A DNA stretch of 64,000 bases from Branchiostoma floridae (GCF_000003815.2 NC_049995.1:11407248-11471247); one strand, 5' to 3'; positions 22,835 to 34,449 are shown, numbered from the stretch's first letter. Translations and numbers: made by a program. The notes: a model not told the origin generated them from the letters alone.

Positions 22835-23270
22835 AACCTTCTTAACAAGAGATTTAAACATTATGCTATTTCGTAACATCTGACACATTGTGCTATAGTG
22901 TAACATCTGACTTTCAGTCTATCACACTGCTTCTTAGTGACAAATTTTGTGGCTAACAGACTTCCTGAAAAGCTATCCCTTTCTAACATTGAACCATCTG
23001 AAACAAGAGATTTGACATTGACCTAATATAACAGATGTTTGACCATTTCCAAAATCATATCTAGTTGCTTGAGTAATATCTTATTACCTGGATGTCTAAC
23101 CTTCATCGACGTACATCTTTGAACGCAATAATGCTATTTTGTAACAAGCCAACATTGACTTTCAGTCCATCATCGCTTCTTTACTTTAAGCTCCTGGCTG
23201 ACAGATTTTCTGACAAGCTATTCCTGACTTTGAACCTTCTAAAGAAGAGAAACGGGTATTATCTGTGGTG
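22835..23270. repeat. Two degenerate direct units of about 260 bp
   Basis: TGCTATTTCGTAACATCTGACA...CTTTCAGTCTATCACACTGCTTCTT...TGGCTAACAGACTTCCTGAAAAGCTATCCCT...TTGAACCATCTGAAACAAGAGA. The same order recurs at 23130-23260 with substitutions. Confidence 0.6.
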
Positions 23271-24516
23271 TCTTTCATCAAGCTTAAGTTTTCACTTTCC
23301 GCGCCTCTGTTCTAATCTGACTGAAGGTGACTTTCTTCGTGTCAAGAGCTGATCACAGCGAGACGTCTGAGTTGTAAAGACCGGCTTTCCGAGCTTCCTC
23401 GTCTCTCATCAATATTGGGCATCTAAGAAGGGTCCGGAAATTACCTCCGCATTACCACCAAGTGCGTCATCGCGGACCGCACACAAAGCCCAAATATCTA
23501 ACCCTCCATTTTGCATAGTACCGAAAATGTCAAAGTTGTCCCTAGTTGTAATTCAAGAACGTTTAGTAATCAATAGTTGGAGAAATCGCGAGGCGTTTTT
23601 CGCCTCTTGGCTTAACGATTCCCTATGCCCCGCGGCATATCAAATTTCTGAGACAAATTTCCCTTTGTGAAAGTTTGTGGAGTCAGCTTGATATCTTGAA
23701 GACTATTACAATACTTAGCAACTTTATTGCACATTCTTGCCTAAAGGGGGAATTCCAAGTAACAAGATAAAAACACAATTAACTTCAGGCAATGACATGT
23801 GATTACTCTAAATGCTACTTGTCCAATGAATGAAAAATAACGTCTAAAGTAAATGGGAAACTAGGTGTGCCTGACTTCTTTGTTGAAAACCATGGAAGAC
23901 GGAAAGCCCTTATCATAAGTTTAAATATTTTCAGGTTTGGCCACAGCAATATAATTTATCGACGTAGAAGAACGAAATGATATATCATGGGCAAATTTTT
24001 TTCCTGGGTACATTCAGTTTTATGGAGTGAATATAGTCAAAGTTACTTTTTCTTCCGTCATTTGCTTTCATAATGTCTGCTTGCTGTATTTTCACCTTAA
24101 AGGCAAACGGAAATATTCTGGATAAGGCAATCTGTATGATATTGACATCTACCGCACTATATTCCCACATTCTACATCATTCTCTCATACTTTTAGCAGT
24201 CAAAAATGGTGCAGAAACAAGCCACATGAGGATCCCTTAAATATTGGAACCAAAAAAATCAGGCCTCAAACCAGCACACTGACTTTCACGGCATACTCAC
24301 TGCACAGCATCATCAAATTTTTGCTACTTGAATGTTGATATAGAACGGAATAGAGTTGCTTCATCTTATTACATAGAAAAGTGCAATAAAAATTGACTTT
24401 GAACATTCTACAGAGTCAGGCTAATAATGTCGCTTAGGTTGCCTTTAAAATGGTTGAGGACCAAGAAAACAAGTTGGTGTTGTCTTATGTAACACAAGAC
24501 ACAAAAAGGAATAGAC

Positions 24517-24822
24517 CAGGGTTCTGGCCAGCGTCCGTCCTTTGACAGAATTTTGCTGCTGGGGACGGACACAAATTTTGCCCATTCTGTCCCATGACAG
24601 ACAAAAATCACCATATGCATGTAAAGATTCTAACTGAACCAAGCTGATTGTCTACCAGCAAAATTTGCCCCTCGAAATAAAGGAAATGGCTTCCCAGAGA
24701 GTCTAGATTTCAAAACTTTCCCGGGGACCATGCCCCAGACACCCCTAGGATTGTTGTGATTTGACAGAATTTCCTATAAAAATCCAGGGGATGGAAAAAA
24801 ATTCAGGCTTGCTAGAACACTG
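24517..24822. mobile_element. hAT-like MITE with CAGGGTTCTGGCCAGC termini
   Basis: Starts CAGGGTTCTGGCCAGC and ends GCTTGCTAGAACACTG. Flanks GAATAGAC (24509-24516) and GTACAGAC (24823-24830) match at six of eight bases, consistent with an old 8-bp target-site duplication. The interior carries GTCTACCAGCAAAATTTGCCCCTC and TTCCCAGAGAGTCTAGATTTC, the unit also repeated inside 15247-16765. Partial relatives are at 27045-27250, 50655-50690 and 52710-52765. Confidence 0.65.
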
Positions 24823-27044
24823 GTACAGACCTTGTACCGGCCATAGAAAATGGCCATGACCAACCCCAGTAGTAGTATACCAGGCACGTACGGCCTCCGG
24901 GTGTTATCACGCTCTGCCAGCCAGCTCATTTTCCCACCTATTAGTTACCATGGCAACTACGGAGCCTGTACCCCTGCCGTTTGCCAAACGTATGACACTG
25001 CCAACTGCATCAGACAAGAGGTGGGTGGAATGGAGAGAAAGTGTCTCTTTGTTGTGAAGGAAAGGCTGATAAGGGAAAACATTGTCTTTTGGGAGGAGAG
25101 AAGTATTAGCAACTCTACTAATCTGAGTTTTCAAGTGAGAAATCAATATGTCTCAATACATATCCCACATTTTCTTCATTTAAGTACGCACATTTCAAAA
25201 TTTTTAAAATTCAAAAGGTGCTACAAGTTTTTGTTTAAGTCGTGTACGTCCTTTATTTGAGGTAATTGCTCAGATAACTGTGAAAATACATGTAGATGTG
25301 GTGCTACATATACTTATAGGAAGGATGCAAAGCTATGCCGTGTTGTTTGTGCGTACAACATTTCTATTCTGAACAATTTTACAATGTGGTATAGGCAATT
25401 CACAAGTTTGTAGAGACAATTTAGTTAGGAACACAAGTAAGGAATTCTATCTATTATAAGAAAAATTAAACATAGAAATTTATCTTGTTTGAGATGTGTT
25501 CAAGACTGGTGGAGAAGGGGTGCGTATTATGTTGAGATATTCCAGATTATATGGAACACTCTAGTCCACAGATTTGTATGAGACTTGCCCCAAGTCAAAA
25601 GTGTGAACTATAATAGAGAAAAATATCATATTGACCCATTGACGCTTTCAGTATATTCATTGCTCCTTGGAATGTACTCACTAAAAATATAAAGTTGATC
25701 GGAAAAAGAAGTTTGGAGTTATGGATTGGACTTTTTTTTCTTTTTTTGGAGTCCAGAATTAGAGTGTTTTTCCATAATTAAAGTGACACCTGGTGCTTCA
25801 ATAATAGCCAATCTACAGTGCAGTTCAACCCAAACATACAGCTAAGAGGGTTTTCTTCAGCAAGGTGGTGAGAAACAAGTTATCTGCACAGCTTTGCCTA
25901 ATCAAAACTTTATTACCAGCCTTTCCACCCAGGACAATGTGACAGCTCTATGATTCATCTTTATCCAAACGTTATCTAATAAAACCGTGGGTACGACAAT
26001 TCAGTAAATTGTGTTATGTTTTCAAATTGCGCAATATATCATGGGTTACATAATCTGGAGGTCTTCTAGAAAAAATTCATGGGGTCTCGAGGGAATGTAT
26101 TGCAGGGAGAAGAAGAACTGTGTTGATTTTTGCAATTTATGGTGTTGAGTTTTCAAGAACCTAACGTTAAAACTGGGAATTCTACATGTAAGGCTCTTAA
26201 GGGTGGAAACTGTCAAACAAAACTAAAAAGCAACATTTTTGCCAAAATGCAGAATGTTTTCCCTGTGACCTTTAAATTTATCAAGCTACTTGCACACACT
26301 ACTATACAATTGGCTTGCCCTATGGAATTGTGTGCAAGGAAAAAAATTAAATAATTTGTTCATATTTACAACATATAACTAATATCCCAATGAAGTTTTA
26401 AGCTATGATTGGCTCCTGACAGAAATAACATGAACATACCAGCAAAGACAATATTATGTCTTTCCCCACAGGAAAACATAAAATCCCCACCTACCAAGCA
26501 TAGCAGCTGCAGTAAACACAGCAGTTTTTTTTTCCTTTTTTACCTAGACTCCAACCATGGCAAAAAAAGCTTCATACAACTTTGCATTATAACTAGAGAA
26601 AAACAACACGGCCATAGCATTGAAAGAAGACCATTCTGGACACTAAAAATATTCCTAATCTGTGAATATCTTACAGATAAACTTTTTGTCTGCCACCAAA
26701 TCATCCTAAATCAAATTCTAATCACCATGTCATATTAAAAATATTACAGGTAATCATTAGGTGTTTTTTCTGAAAGACAAAATTTTCATAATAAGCTACC
26801 GACATTATTGGAAGAAGAGAGCAGAGAAAACAACACATTAATCTGACGGTGCCCATCCATAACGTTCTCCAGGGTTTAACCCTGCCACAGTAATTTGGAG
26901 TTATTGCTGCTGCAGGGACAGGGGAGCGTGTCACTGCCGAGGGAGTCATGATCGTACTCCCTAATCGTCCTCAAACAGGCCAAGGCTAATGACGTTAGGT
27001 GCCTCGCTGCAGTTAACGCCACCTTTATTTGTTTGTTAAACTTT

Positions 27045-27250
27045 ATTCCAGCATCCGTCCTTCCGTCCTTTGGCAGAATTCTGCTGCTGGGGATGGACAA
27101 AAACTTTGCCATTTCTGTCCTCTGTGACCGACCAAACCTGACATATTAAGATATTAATTGAACCAAGCTGGCTCCACTAGCAAAAGTTGCCCCTCAAAAT
27201 AGAAGAAATTTAGTTTCAGAGGGTCTAGGTTTCAAAATTTTCCCTGGAAT
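27045..27250. mobile_element. Partial copy of the CAGGGTTCTGGCCAGC-family element
   Basis: CAGCATCCGTCCTTCC...TTTGGCAGAATTCTGCTGCTGGGGATGGACA, then AACCAAGCTGGC and AGCAAAAGTTGCCCCTCAAAAT...TTTCAGAGGGTCTAGGTTTC parallel 24530-24730. The right terminus is missing. Confidence 0.6.
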
Positions 27251-27254
27251 GATT

Positions 27255-27850
27255 TGGGCCACATTTTCTATGATATGACAACAACCTGGGTCCACTGTAC
27301 TTCACTTTGCATCATAATATGACTGGAGATCAAAGTAAGACCATTTCACTAAGGCCTATTCCACATGAGGTCATCACCACTCAGGGCTCGAAATAATGGG
27401 GTTTTGTGCACCCATGTGCACCCAAAATTGGAGCTGTGCACCTAATTTTTTTCTGTGGGTGCACAGGTGCAAACAAATATTTTCATAGGCTTATGTATGT
27501 AAAGATATCAGTATACTAATAAACGCCATATTCTTGACATCGATGTGTTATAAATGTCATAGTACTTGTTTAATAATTTGAAGTTGGAATTTGTGTTCAT
27601 CGATATTTTCAAGGCTCCAAAGTAGGTTTGCACTTAGGTTATTATGATATTCTACTAAACTATTATTTTTATGTGGTGCACCCAAAATATTTTTGGTGCA
27701 CCCAGATTTCTAGGTTGGGTGCACCAGTGCACCTTATCCCAAAAATGAATTTCGAGCCCTGCCACTTCTGCCCTAGAAACAGCCCATCAGACCTCATATT
27801 TATGCTATTCCATCCATGCCCCTCACACTTGCCCTGATTGCAGCAAATTT
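27255..27850. repeat. Local duplication, copy A (interrupted by a MITE)
   Basis: TTTCACTAAGGCCTATTCCACATGAGGTCATCA before the MITE, and CATCAGACCTCATATTTATGCTATTCC...CACACTTGCCCTGATTGCAGC after it, match 27955-28150 in order. Confidence 0.8.
27382..27761. mobile_element. MITE with CAGGGCTCGAAAT termini and GTGCACCCA core
   Basis: Starts CAGGGCTCGAAATAATGGGG, ends AATGAATTTCGAGCCCTG, and is flanked by the direct repeat CCACT (27377-27381, 27762-27766). The core repeats GTGCACCCA/TGGGTGCAC many times in both orientations. The duplicated sequence at 27955-28150 lacks it, so that is a related empty site. Confidence 0.85.
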
Positions 27851-27954
27851 TGGGCCCTCTAGCCACATTTTTATGAACTGCAGGGCCATTTGTATTTCAA
27901 GCTTTGATTTTCTTTCATTTAAAGAATAACTAAAAAAGGGGCTAACGGGTCATA

Positions 27955-28150
27955 CTGCTATGTATTCTACGATATCACAACAACTTTTGCATACTGTACA
28001 TCACTCGCTGTATTTCAACTAGAGACCAAAGGTAGACCATTTCACTAAGGCCTATTCCGCATGAGGTCATCAGTGCCCCAGAACAGGCGATCAGACCTCA
28101 CGTTTATGCTATTCCACCCATGCCTCTCACACTTGCCCTGATTGCAGCGG
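27955..28150. repeat. Local duplication, copy B (no MITE)
   Basis: Matches copy A on both sides of its insertion: TTTCACTAAGGCCTATTCCGCATGAGGTCATCA is followed directly by GTGCCCCAGAACAGGCGATCAGACCTCA and CACACTTGCCCTGATTGCAGC. Confidence 0.8.
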
Positions 28151-28729
28151 AGAAAATTGATTTTAGAATGAACGACACCAAAGCTGGACGGATCCTTTTC
28201 AAGGCAGGATCAATAGAAGACTGACTGCCGCGTACTTGATCAGCATACAAACAAGGGAGGGGATTGTACAAGAGCTCTTCAAACTGATAGTATGAGTGAC
28301 AGAGAAAGGAAAGCCCCATAACGAAAATTATCTAGAGCGTCACAGTCTACGCAAGGAAGGCGTAACCAAGAAAGTCTTGAAGACAAAGACAAAATGGGCA
28401 CAAAACGACTCAAGATATACAGTATGATTTGGCTAAGAGAATGGAAATAGACGTAAAGAAAATGGGTGTGTCGCACATAGCTGTGCCATCTTTCCCATTT
28501 GATGGAAGAGCTTAACGGATACAGAGTGTCAGTCTACTTTTACAGTAAGCAGCTTATAGATAAAAATTGCATTCGGTTATCATAGATACAAGTACGTGTG
28601 CTTGAAAGTTGTCCCTCCTAGGCATAGGCATTACCTTCACCTTCATATAGACTCACCCTCATCTGTTTGAAGGTTGAGGACAACGAGGGCCTAGACAATC
28701 TAAATTTCACAAAAGTATGAAAAACAATC

Positions 28730-29015
28730 AGCTCCTGCAGTTTGGGAGGAGCCGCTAGGGGGTCCAAACCTACAACACTTACTCTCTACCACAAGGGCTA
28801 TTTACAACTAAAAAGCTATGATCATAGCATGTCCAGAACACGAGATATCACAAACAGAAGTTCTGTTGAAGTACCTTAGAAAGCTGGTAGGGGGCACATT
28901 ATAGAAGTTGACCTCTGTTTTCCAGACTCCAACCCACCTAGCAAATATCAAATGGATCCAACCACAGTTTCTCGAGTTTGACAGATAGACACACAAACAG
29001 AACAAAAACATATCC
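28730..29015 (+). mobile_element. Dispersed repeat (GCCGCTAGGGGG family), fullest copy
   Basis: AGCCGCTAGGGGGTCCAAACC...CTTACTCTCTACCACAAGGGCTAT...CATGTCCAGAACACGAGATAT...GAAGTACCTTAG...GTTGACCTCTGTTTTCC...CTCGAGTTTGACAGATAGACACACAAACAG. Shorter copies lie at 49070-49252 and 55490-55745 and a full-length one at 62218-62460. The SINE/LINE-tail-like layout is inferred; no promoter boxes were recognised. Confidence 0.65.
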
Positions 29016-30338
29016 ATAGTATTGTAAGATGGTCATTCTGGGAACTGATTGTAATCATGATGTGTGTTAGAGTTGTGGAATTTAGAGTTAGAGTTAGAGT
29101 TGTGAAATTTTGTCTTGAATATCTTGCCACAAAATCAACCTAGATCTTCAGTAGCAATCTATTTCATGTTGACGATATCAAAAATACTACAGGCAATCGG
29201 CTACTGGTAAATGTTTTTTACAAAACATCAAATCCCCTTTTGGGCTCCCCCAGAAAATGAACAACCCTATCCTTGACCCTTTACTGCAGTGCTTACATTG
29301 AACGAGGATAATTTGGTAGATAACATCCATGGGTGACCTGAACCCAACCTTTACAGCACATATTTTACCCATTAACCTATTACAAGTGTCCTTAAAATGG
29401 GGACCACTGCAAAAATAGCCCATATTACATATATTTTGCTTCTTTGTTTGTTTGTTTTCAAAGAACTTGATTGAACACTCTAGCAGTAATACAATCCTCT
29501 ATTTTTCATTTCATCTAATTATTACCACATAAAAACTGAATCTTTTCAGCATAATCCAAGCCATTATTTGAAATCTCAAACCCTTTTCAATAAATCATGG
29601 TAATCATGTAATATAGTCTTGTACAGTTTTGACAAGTCCTTTCCATGGTGCTGAAAATTCAATAGTTATAACAACCAACTTCAAATCAAGATAATGTTAC
29701 ATTTACACTGATATCTGCTAAGTTTGCATACCCTATATGGTCTACATTAATGTATTAACCATCATAGACATCAATTATTTGTAATATCTTACTTTAACTC
29801 CGCTAATCTTTGGATTGAAATATTCAAATTGCTACACAGACAAGTTCACAGGACTGAGAGCATTATCATTAACATTGGAAATTTTCAGCTGTTTGGACCA
29901 TAATATTCTGGAGCATCCCAGTATAAAACTTCTAATATCTAACCCTCTTCCTGGTAACATTATGAGTGACAAATTTGACAAGTTTCAAGGAGAGAAAACT
30001 TCATGACTTTTCAATGATGTCACGCCCAGGTTGTACTCCCTGGTATCCACACTGGTTTTTCTCCAGTTCACTCCTCTAGTTACATTCCTTACCAAATATT
30101 CCGGCAACCTATCACACAGGAACAATTGGCATTTCATACAGGCAAGAGTTTTAATTAGCTTTGAGCCACGAGGCCCTTGTAAAGGGTTCAAACTAGTATT
30201 TCAATGTTCAATCCCTGTTACACTGCTTCTATAAGACATTCAATCCCCGAAATAATACAGAATTCAATTTCGGGGCCAAAGGAGACGAGTTCAAGATTAT
30301 TCTGCAGAAAAGCAATTTAATGGGAAAGCGGAGTATAA

Positions 30339-30438
30339 NNNNNNNNNNNNNNNNNNNNNNNNNNNNNNNNNNNNNNNNNNNNNNNNNNNNNNNNNNNNNN
30401 NNNNNNNNNNNNNNNNNNNNNNNNNNNNNNNNNNNNNN
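30339..30438. other. Assembly gap (100 N)
   Basis: A run of exactly 100 N, adjoining a truncated MITE at 30439-30577. Confidence 1.
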
Positions 30439-30577
30439 AATAGCAATGGTTACTCAACAATCTTAGTATGATCCATACTTCCTAAATTCAGAATAGTGCA
30501 GGTAAAATTTGTCTGGTGCAGGTAATTTTCAATGTTACCTGCACCAGGTATGCAGAAGAAAGTATTTCGAGCCCTGA
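30439..30577. mobile_element. Truncated MITE, right half, ACCTGCAC core and TTTCGAGCCCTG end
   Basis: GTGCAGGTAA/TTACCTGCACC words end in GTATTTCGAGCCCTG. The inverse left half occurs alone at 47327-47430 (GGGCTCAAAACC...ACCTGCACTAGTGCAGGTA). The missing left part of this copy probably lies in the adjacent gap. Confidence 0.6.
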
Positions 30578-30751
30578 GCAGTTAATTTCCTGTCCTGTTT
30601 GCAGGCATGTCACGTGCCGAGGCAGCCACGGGAACCGTGTACTTACATGACTCATCAAACATTTAAGGTCGTCAATCCTTCATCCCTGAGGAACCTCCGC
30701 GCAGGGAGCACAGGAGGCCATGGGTGGCTTTTCTTTGGTTACACACTGCGC

Positions 30752-30925
30752 AAAAATTCAAATTTCTGGAAACTTCTGGACACAGCCATGAAACTTGACA
30801 TGTCCGGGATGTGTGCAGGAATTACCCCATCTGGTGCAACCGATCCTTGATATTCTCGTATATTCCAGACAAGTCAAGTTCAAGGTTGTGGAAGGGTCCA
30901 GAAATTTGTAGAAACTTGAATTTTC
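30752..30925. repeat. Imperfect inverted repeat, about 65-bp arms
   Basis: AAAAATTCAAATTTCTGG...GGACACAGCCATGAAACTTGACATGTCC is answered by CAGACAAGTCAAGTTCAAGGTTGTG...TAGAAACTTGAATTTT. Probably a small MITE. Confidence 0.6.
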
Positions 30926-31084
30926 AAGCAGTGACATAATATTTTGTTGCAATCCATTTTTTTTATATCTCTTTTTCATGATTATAATGACTACTAGTAG
31001 TACTGTCCTCTACTGGGAATCTTCTTTATACAAATCCCAATGGATTGTTTGTTTGTTTGTTTGTTTGTTTGTATGCATTGCACC

Positions 31085-31265
31085 ACCTCATGGTGAAACA
31101 CACCAAGTTTGTACTTAACACTACAAGCTGCATATTCAGACACATTTATATGATCCCCTCACACCCCCACCACTTTTGAATGAGAGTGGCGGGTTGTTTT
31201 ACAAGCTCCGGGTGTGGCTCTACTCAAACACGGGACCTACATTTAACATCCTATCTGGGAGAATT
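31085..31265 (-). mobile_element. tRNA-like SINE body, truncated, reverse orientation
   Basis: CCGGGTGTGGCTCTACTCAA...ACATCCTATCTGGGAG is the complement of the SINE body at 22607-22660. The end CACCTCATGGTGAAACACACCAAGTTTGTA matches in reverse GGTGTGTTACACCATGAGGTGG at 49755. A (GTTT)n tract (31046-31072) abuts it. Confidence 0.5.
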
Positions 31266-31389
31266 CTAACAACTGCAATTAAGTACTCAATTTCATCTTA
31301 TTTAACTCCTGAAATACTGTAACAAGGAACAATTATAAAGAACAATATACAGAAATTGTATGTAGCGGCGCTCATTTTCTTTGTTGTTT

Positions 31390-32200
31390 ATTCTTACCAT
31401 TTTCAATACACCAGAACCCTTTTCTGGTCTACCATTGCTGAACTTAGCTAATGTGCCCCTATCTTATCATCACAGAACTGCAGATAAGGTAATTTATTTC
31501 TTTTCTTTTTGTTCTTTTCCAAACGCTTGTACAGCACCTCCTATCGTTTTGCCACCAAACTGCATTTCAGTTGTTGTTTGTTAAGCAAATTTCAACTGCA
31601 TTCGAATTCGATACATCAAGCCAAACCCACTCTCAAATCAGGCATAACAGCCGTGTGGCGTGTTGGATACACCCGATCCCTCGATCTCAGAAGTTAAGCA
31701 ATGCGTAGTCCAGTCATTTCTTGGATGGGAGACCAACCAAGGATGACAAGATTGCTGTAGCCTCACGAAGCATTCGACGAAATCGTCTTCTGGGAGGGAC
31801 GTAAAACGGGGGTCCTGTGCTCGAGGAGGCGCCTCGACCACGTTAATCAGCCTCATTACTCAATACATTGGGTACCTACTGGCTGCAAATACGCCTGATA
31901 TTATAACAGGCATGTACAGTATATTGACTGGTCATTTCCAGGGTGCTGAAAATTCAGTGGTTACAAGCATGCCAACAGACAGTGCCTCCTACCGCGTTGC
32001 AGCCAAACTGCGATTCATTTTACTTCCTGTTTCATGCAAATTTCAACTACATGTACACTGTCTCCACTTTTATCACTTTAGACTTCTCAAATGTTTAAAG
32101 CTGGGGAAAATATTTAAGATCTGTCTTTCCGTCAAGTTTCAACTTTCTCAAATGTCATTGTTATCTGTCTTATTTTTCCAGAGGCATTTCTGTCCAGAAG
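31390..32200. repeat. Two diverged direct units flanking the 5S-SINE
   Basis: ACAGCACCTCCTATCGTTTTGCCACCAAACTGCATTTCA...AAATTTCAACTGCAT (31530-31605) resembles ACAGTGCCTCCTACCGCGTTGCAGCCAAACTGCGATTCA...AAATTTCAACTACAT (31978-32055). The SINE inserted between them. The phrase CCATGGTGCTGAAAATTCA near 29645 belongs to the same background. Confidence 0.5.
31651..31902 (+). mobile_element. 5S rRNA-derived SINE (SINE3-type)
   Basis: Positions 31651-31762 align with 5S rRNA from GCCGTGTGGCG to GCTGTAGCC. They retain CCCGATC, ATCTCAGAAGTTAAGCA (box A region) and TTGGATGGGAGACC (box C). A non-ribosomal body follows (GGGAGGGACGTAAAACGGGGGTCCTGTG...GGTACCTACTGGCTGCAAATACGCC). ATAACAG occurs just before (31644-31650) and just after (31903-31909), a likely 7-bp target-site duplication. 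The body and duplication make it a SINE rather than a 5S gene. A 72-codon minus-strand open frame across it is meaningless. Confidence 0.75.
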
Positions 32201-33109
32201 AAAGCAGTTTAAAAGACATGCAAGCAACAATGCTCATGTGACAAAATCAGCAGAGCCCTCTAGTGGATCACAAGTGAACAGCAGCAAGCAATGAAAGGCA
32301 TGGAAACTGCACCAAGCCCAATCTTACCAGCAAATCCACACTACATACAGTTGTATAAAATGGATTGAGTTTACTTTGTTCATATCATTTGGATAAACAT
32401 TTCCCCAAGGTTACTTTTATAACTAACAGTCACAAAAAACTTTAGCTGCTAATATTACATTGACAAAACAATAATCAAAGCAAACACTAAATATTATTTG
32501 TACTGTGAAGAAACTCATATGGAGAATAATGGTGAAATGAGTCCAACCAAGTTGATGATTTGAAAGAATGACATGCATACATGTATGGAGACAGAAAGAA
32601 GATGAGGAACATATAGTATATGATGTATGGTATGTGTTATAGGAATAAAGCAAAAATTTTGTCAGATGGCAGTTAAGAGAATTTTGAGAATTTGGTTTGA
32701 ATCGTTGACATTTACCCTAATCAAACTTTGGGTAGCTTTGAAACTGAAATAAGATGTTATTAGGTTTCACTGGAAAAAAAAGTACTTGAAAACTATCAAA
32801 ATTTCACATTTTGAAACTGGATCACATAAAATTTGCAGTAGCTTTTAACAAACATTGAAATGGCAAACAAATGATATGAATGATATCAATGAGTAAAAAT
32901 TTAACCCTCTAGTGTTAACCATGACAATGAGAATGGTGAGTATTGCAATTTGCAGAGATTTCATATCAAAGGACTTGTACATCTAGAGACATGAAAATGT
33001 AGTGCTAGAAGAAAATATTTTTCAACATATGTGAACAACAACTCATTTTACATTAATCTGAATGAACATAAATAACTGTTAGTGACTGTATAGATTTTTT
33101 TTCAGAGAA

Positions 33110-33390
33110 CATTCACAGCACTTTGATTATCATTACATGTTCTACAACTAAAACTACTGTTAACTTTTTCAGTAGAAATCTACGCTTAAATGCACAGATT
33201 TTTATCTGCAAATTTTTGCAAGGTCATTAATTTGACATCAAGGTCATTACAACTTCTACAACTAAAACTAGACACAAATATGCAATCATTAGTTTTAGCT
33301 CTTCAAATTTACACTTAAAGGCTCATTCAAATCTGTGTAAATTTCTTCAAGGTCATCAACTTGACTATCAAGGTCACTACAAGTTCTACA
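33110..33390. repeat. Short degenerate tandem, about 130-bp unit
   Basis: AAGGTCATTA...CTTCTACAACTAAAACTA and TTTTGCAAGGTCATTAATTTGAC recur as CTTCAAGGTCATCAACTTGAC...AAGGTCACTACAAGTTCTACAG; a little over two units. Confidence 0.55.
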
Positions 33391-33534
33391 GAGGAAGGGA
33401 GAGGTTCTTACCCAGCATTCTCTTGTTCTTGGTCGGGCCTGGAGTCCAGGCAGCAATGGAATGAAGGAGGGACAGTGTGAACAGACGAATGAATGAGTGC
33501 GTACACAACAGCAAAGAGAACAAACAAGTGACTA

Positions 33535-34158
33535 GGGCTGTGTACCTAAATCTTTTTCTCCTAGTAACTTATCAGGTATAGATACAGGTACAATGGATTC
33601 ATTTACCTGGACCTAAACCTGAACAAATTTGAGATGCCATATGCATGTGCCGTAAGACGTTTGAGATAGGTACAGGTTGGGACCTTAACTTCTACCTTAA
33701 AGTTAAACAAGTTTCTCCTATCGTTTGATAGTTATTAATATGTAGTAAGCTGTTTTAGTGGTATTTCAAGTGCAAAATTGCTGAATTTGGTCTAAATTAA
33801 AAACAAAGGTATCCATTGATGTTTAAGGTACAAATGACATTTAGGTCTAGACATGCAGTATAAAAACAATCTTACACGTACAGACATAGGCACAGGCACA
33901 GTTTCTCTTGACAGTAAGGTCCGGACCTGTACCTAAACAATTTTTTAATGGAAACTGTTACAGATACAGGTATACAAGTACAGGTCCGGATCTGTATCTA
34001 CCAACCTGTACCTACAATTTCATAGATATAGATACAGGTTCACTTAACATCTAGGTCCAGAGCTATAACTTAACAATTTCATTGGCATACAGTTACAGGT
34101 ACGGGTACGGGTACGGGTACGGGTACAGGTACAGGTACCGTATTCAGGTACACAGCCC
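33535..34158. mobile_element. MITE built of GGTACAGGT repeats, 13-bp perfect termini
   Basis: GGGCTGTGTACCT (33535-33547) and AGGTACACAGCCC (34146-34158) are perfect inverses, flanked by TA on both sides. The interior is dominated by degenerate GTACAGGTnCAGGTACCTGTACC words in both orientations, including a (GGGTAC)n run near 34098-34122. No coding capacity. A TA target fits Tc1/mariner-like or similar elements. Confidence 0.8.
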
Positions 34159-34449
34159 TATGAGTGATTGACATGTCGATGAACACATCCATGCAAAGGT
34201 GTACACAATAGTTTACAAACATTTGCACAGGTACAGCAGTCAACATACAGTGTGTCAGTTATTATTTTATAACAGTAGAATGTCACATAACTCCAGCATG
34301 TCTTCATTGATTTTACCTCAATCTAATTATGGTTGCATCTAGCAAGCTACATGATATATATTCTTCTAGTGGTCTTTACATTACAATACAATACAATATA
34401 ACATCACCACATGAAAACATTAAGAAACAGAGACAATACAATGCATATA

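Noticed and set aside
24850-25260. 136-codon plus-strand frame, with an overlapping 79-codon minus-strand frame
   Set aside because: Neither resembles a known domain; it follows directly on a MITE and composition is mixed, so no coding call.
31638-31856. 72-codon minus-strand frame
   Set aside because: Lies across the 5S-derived SINE; no protein similarity recognised.
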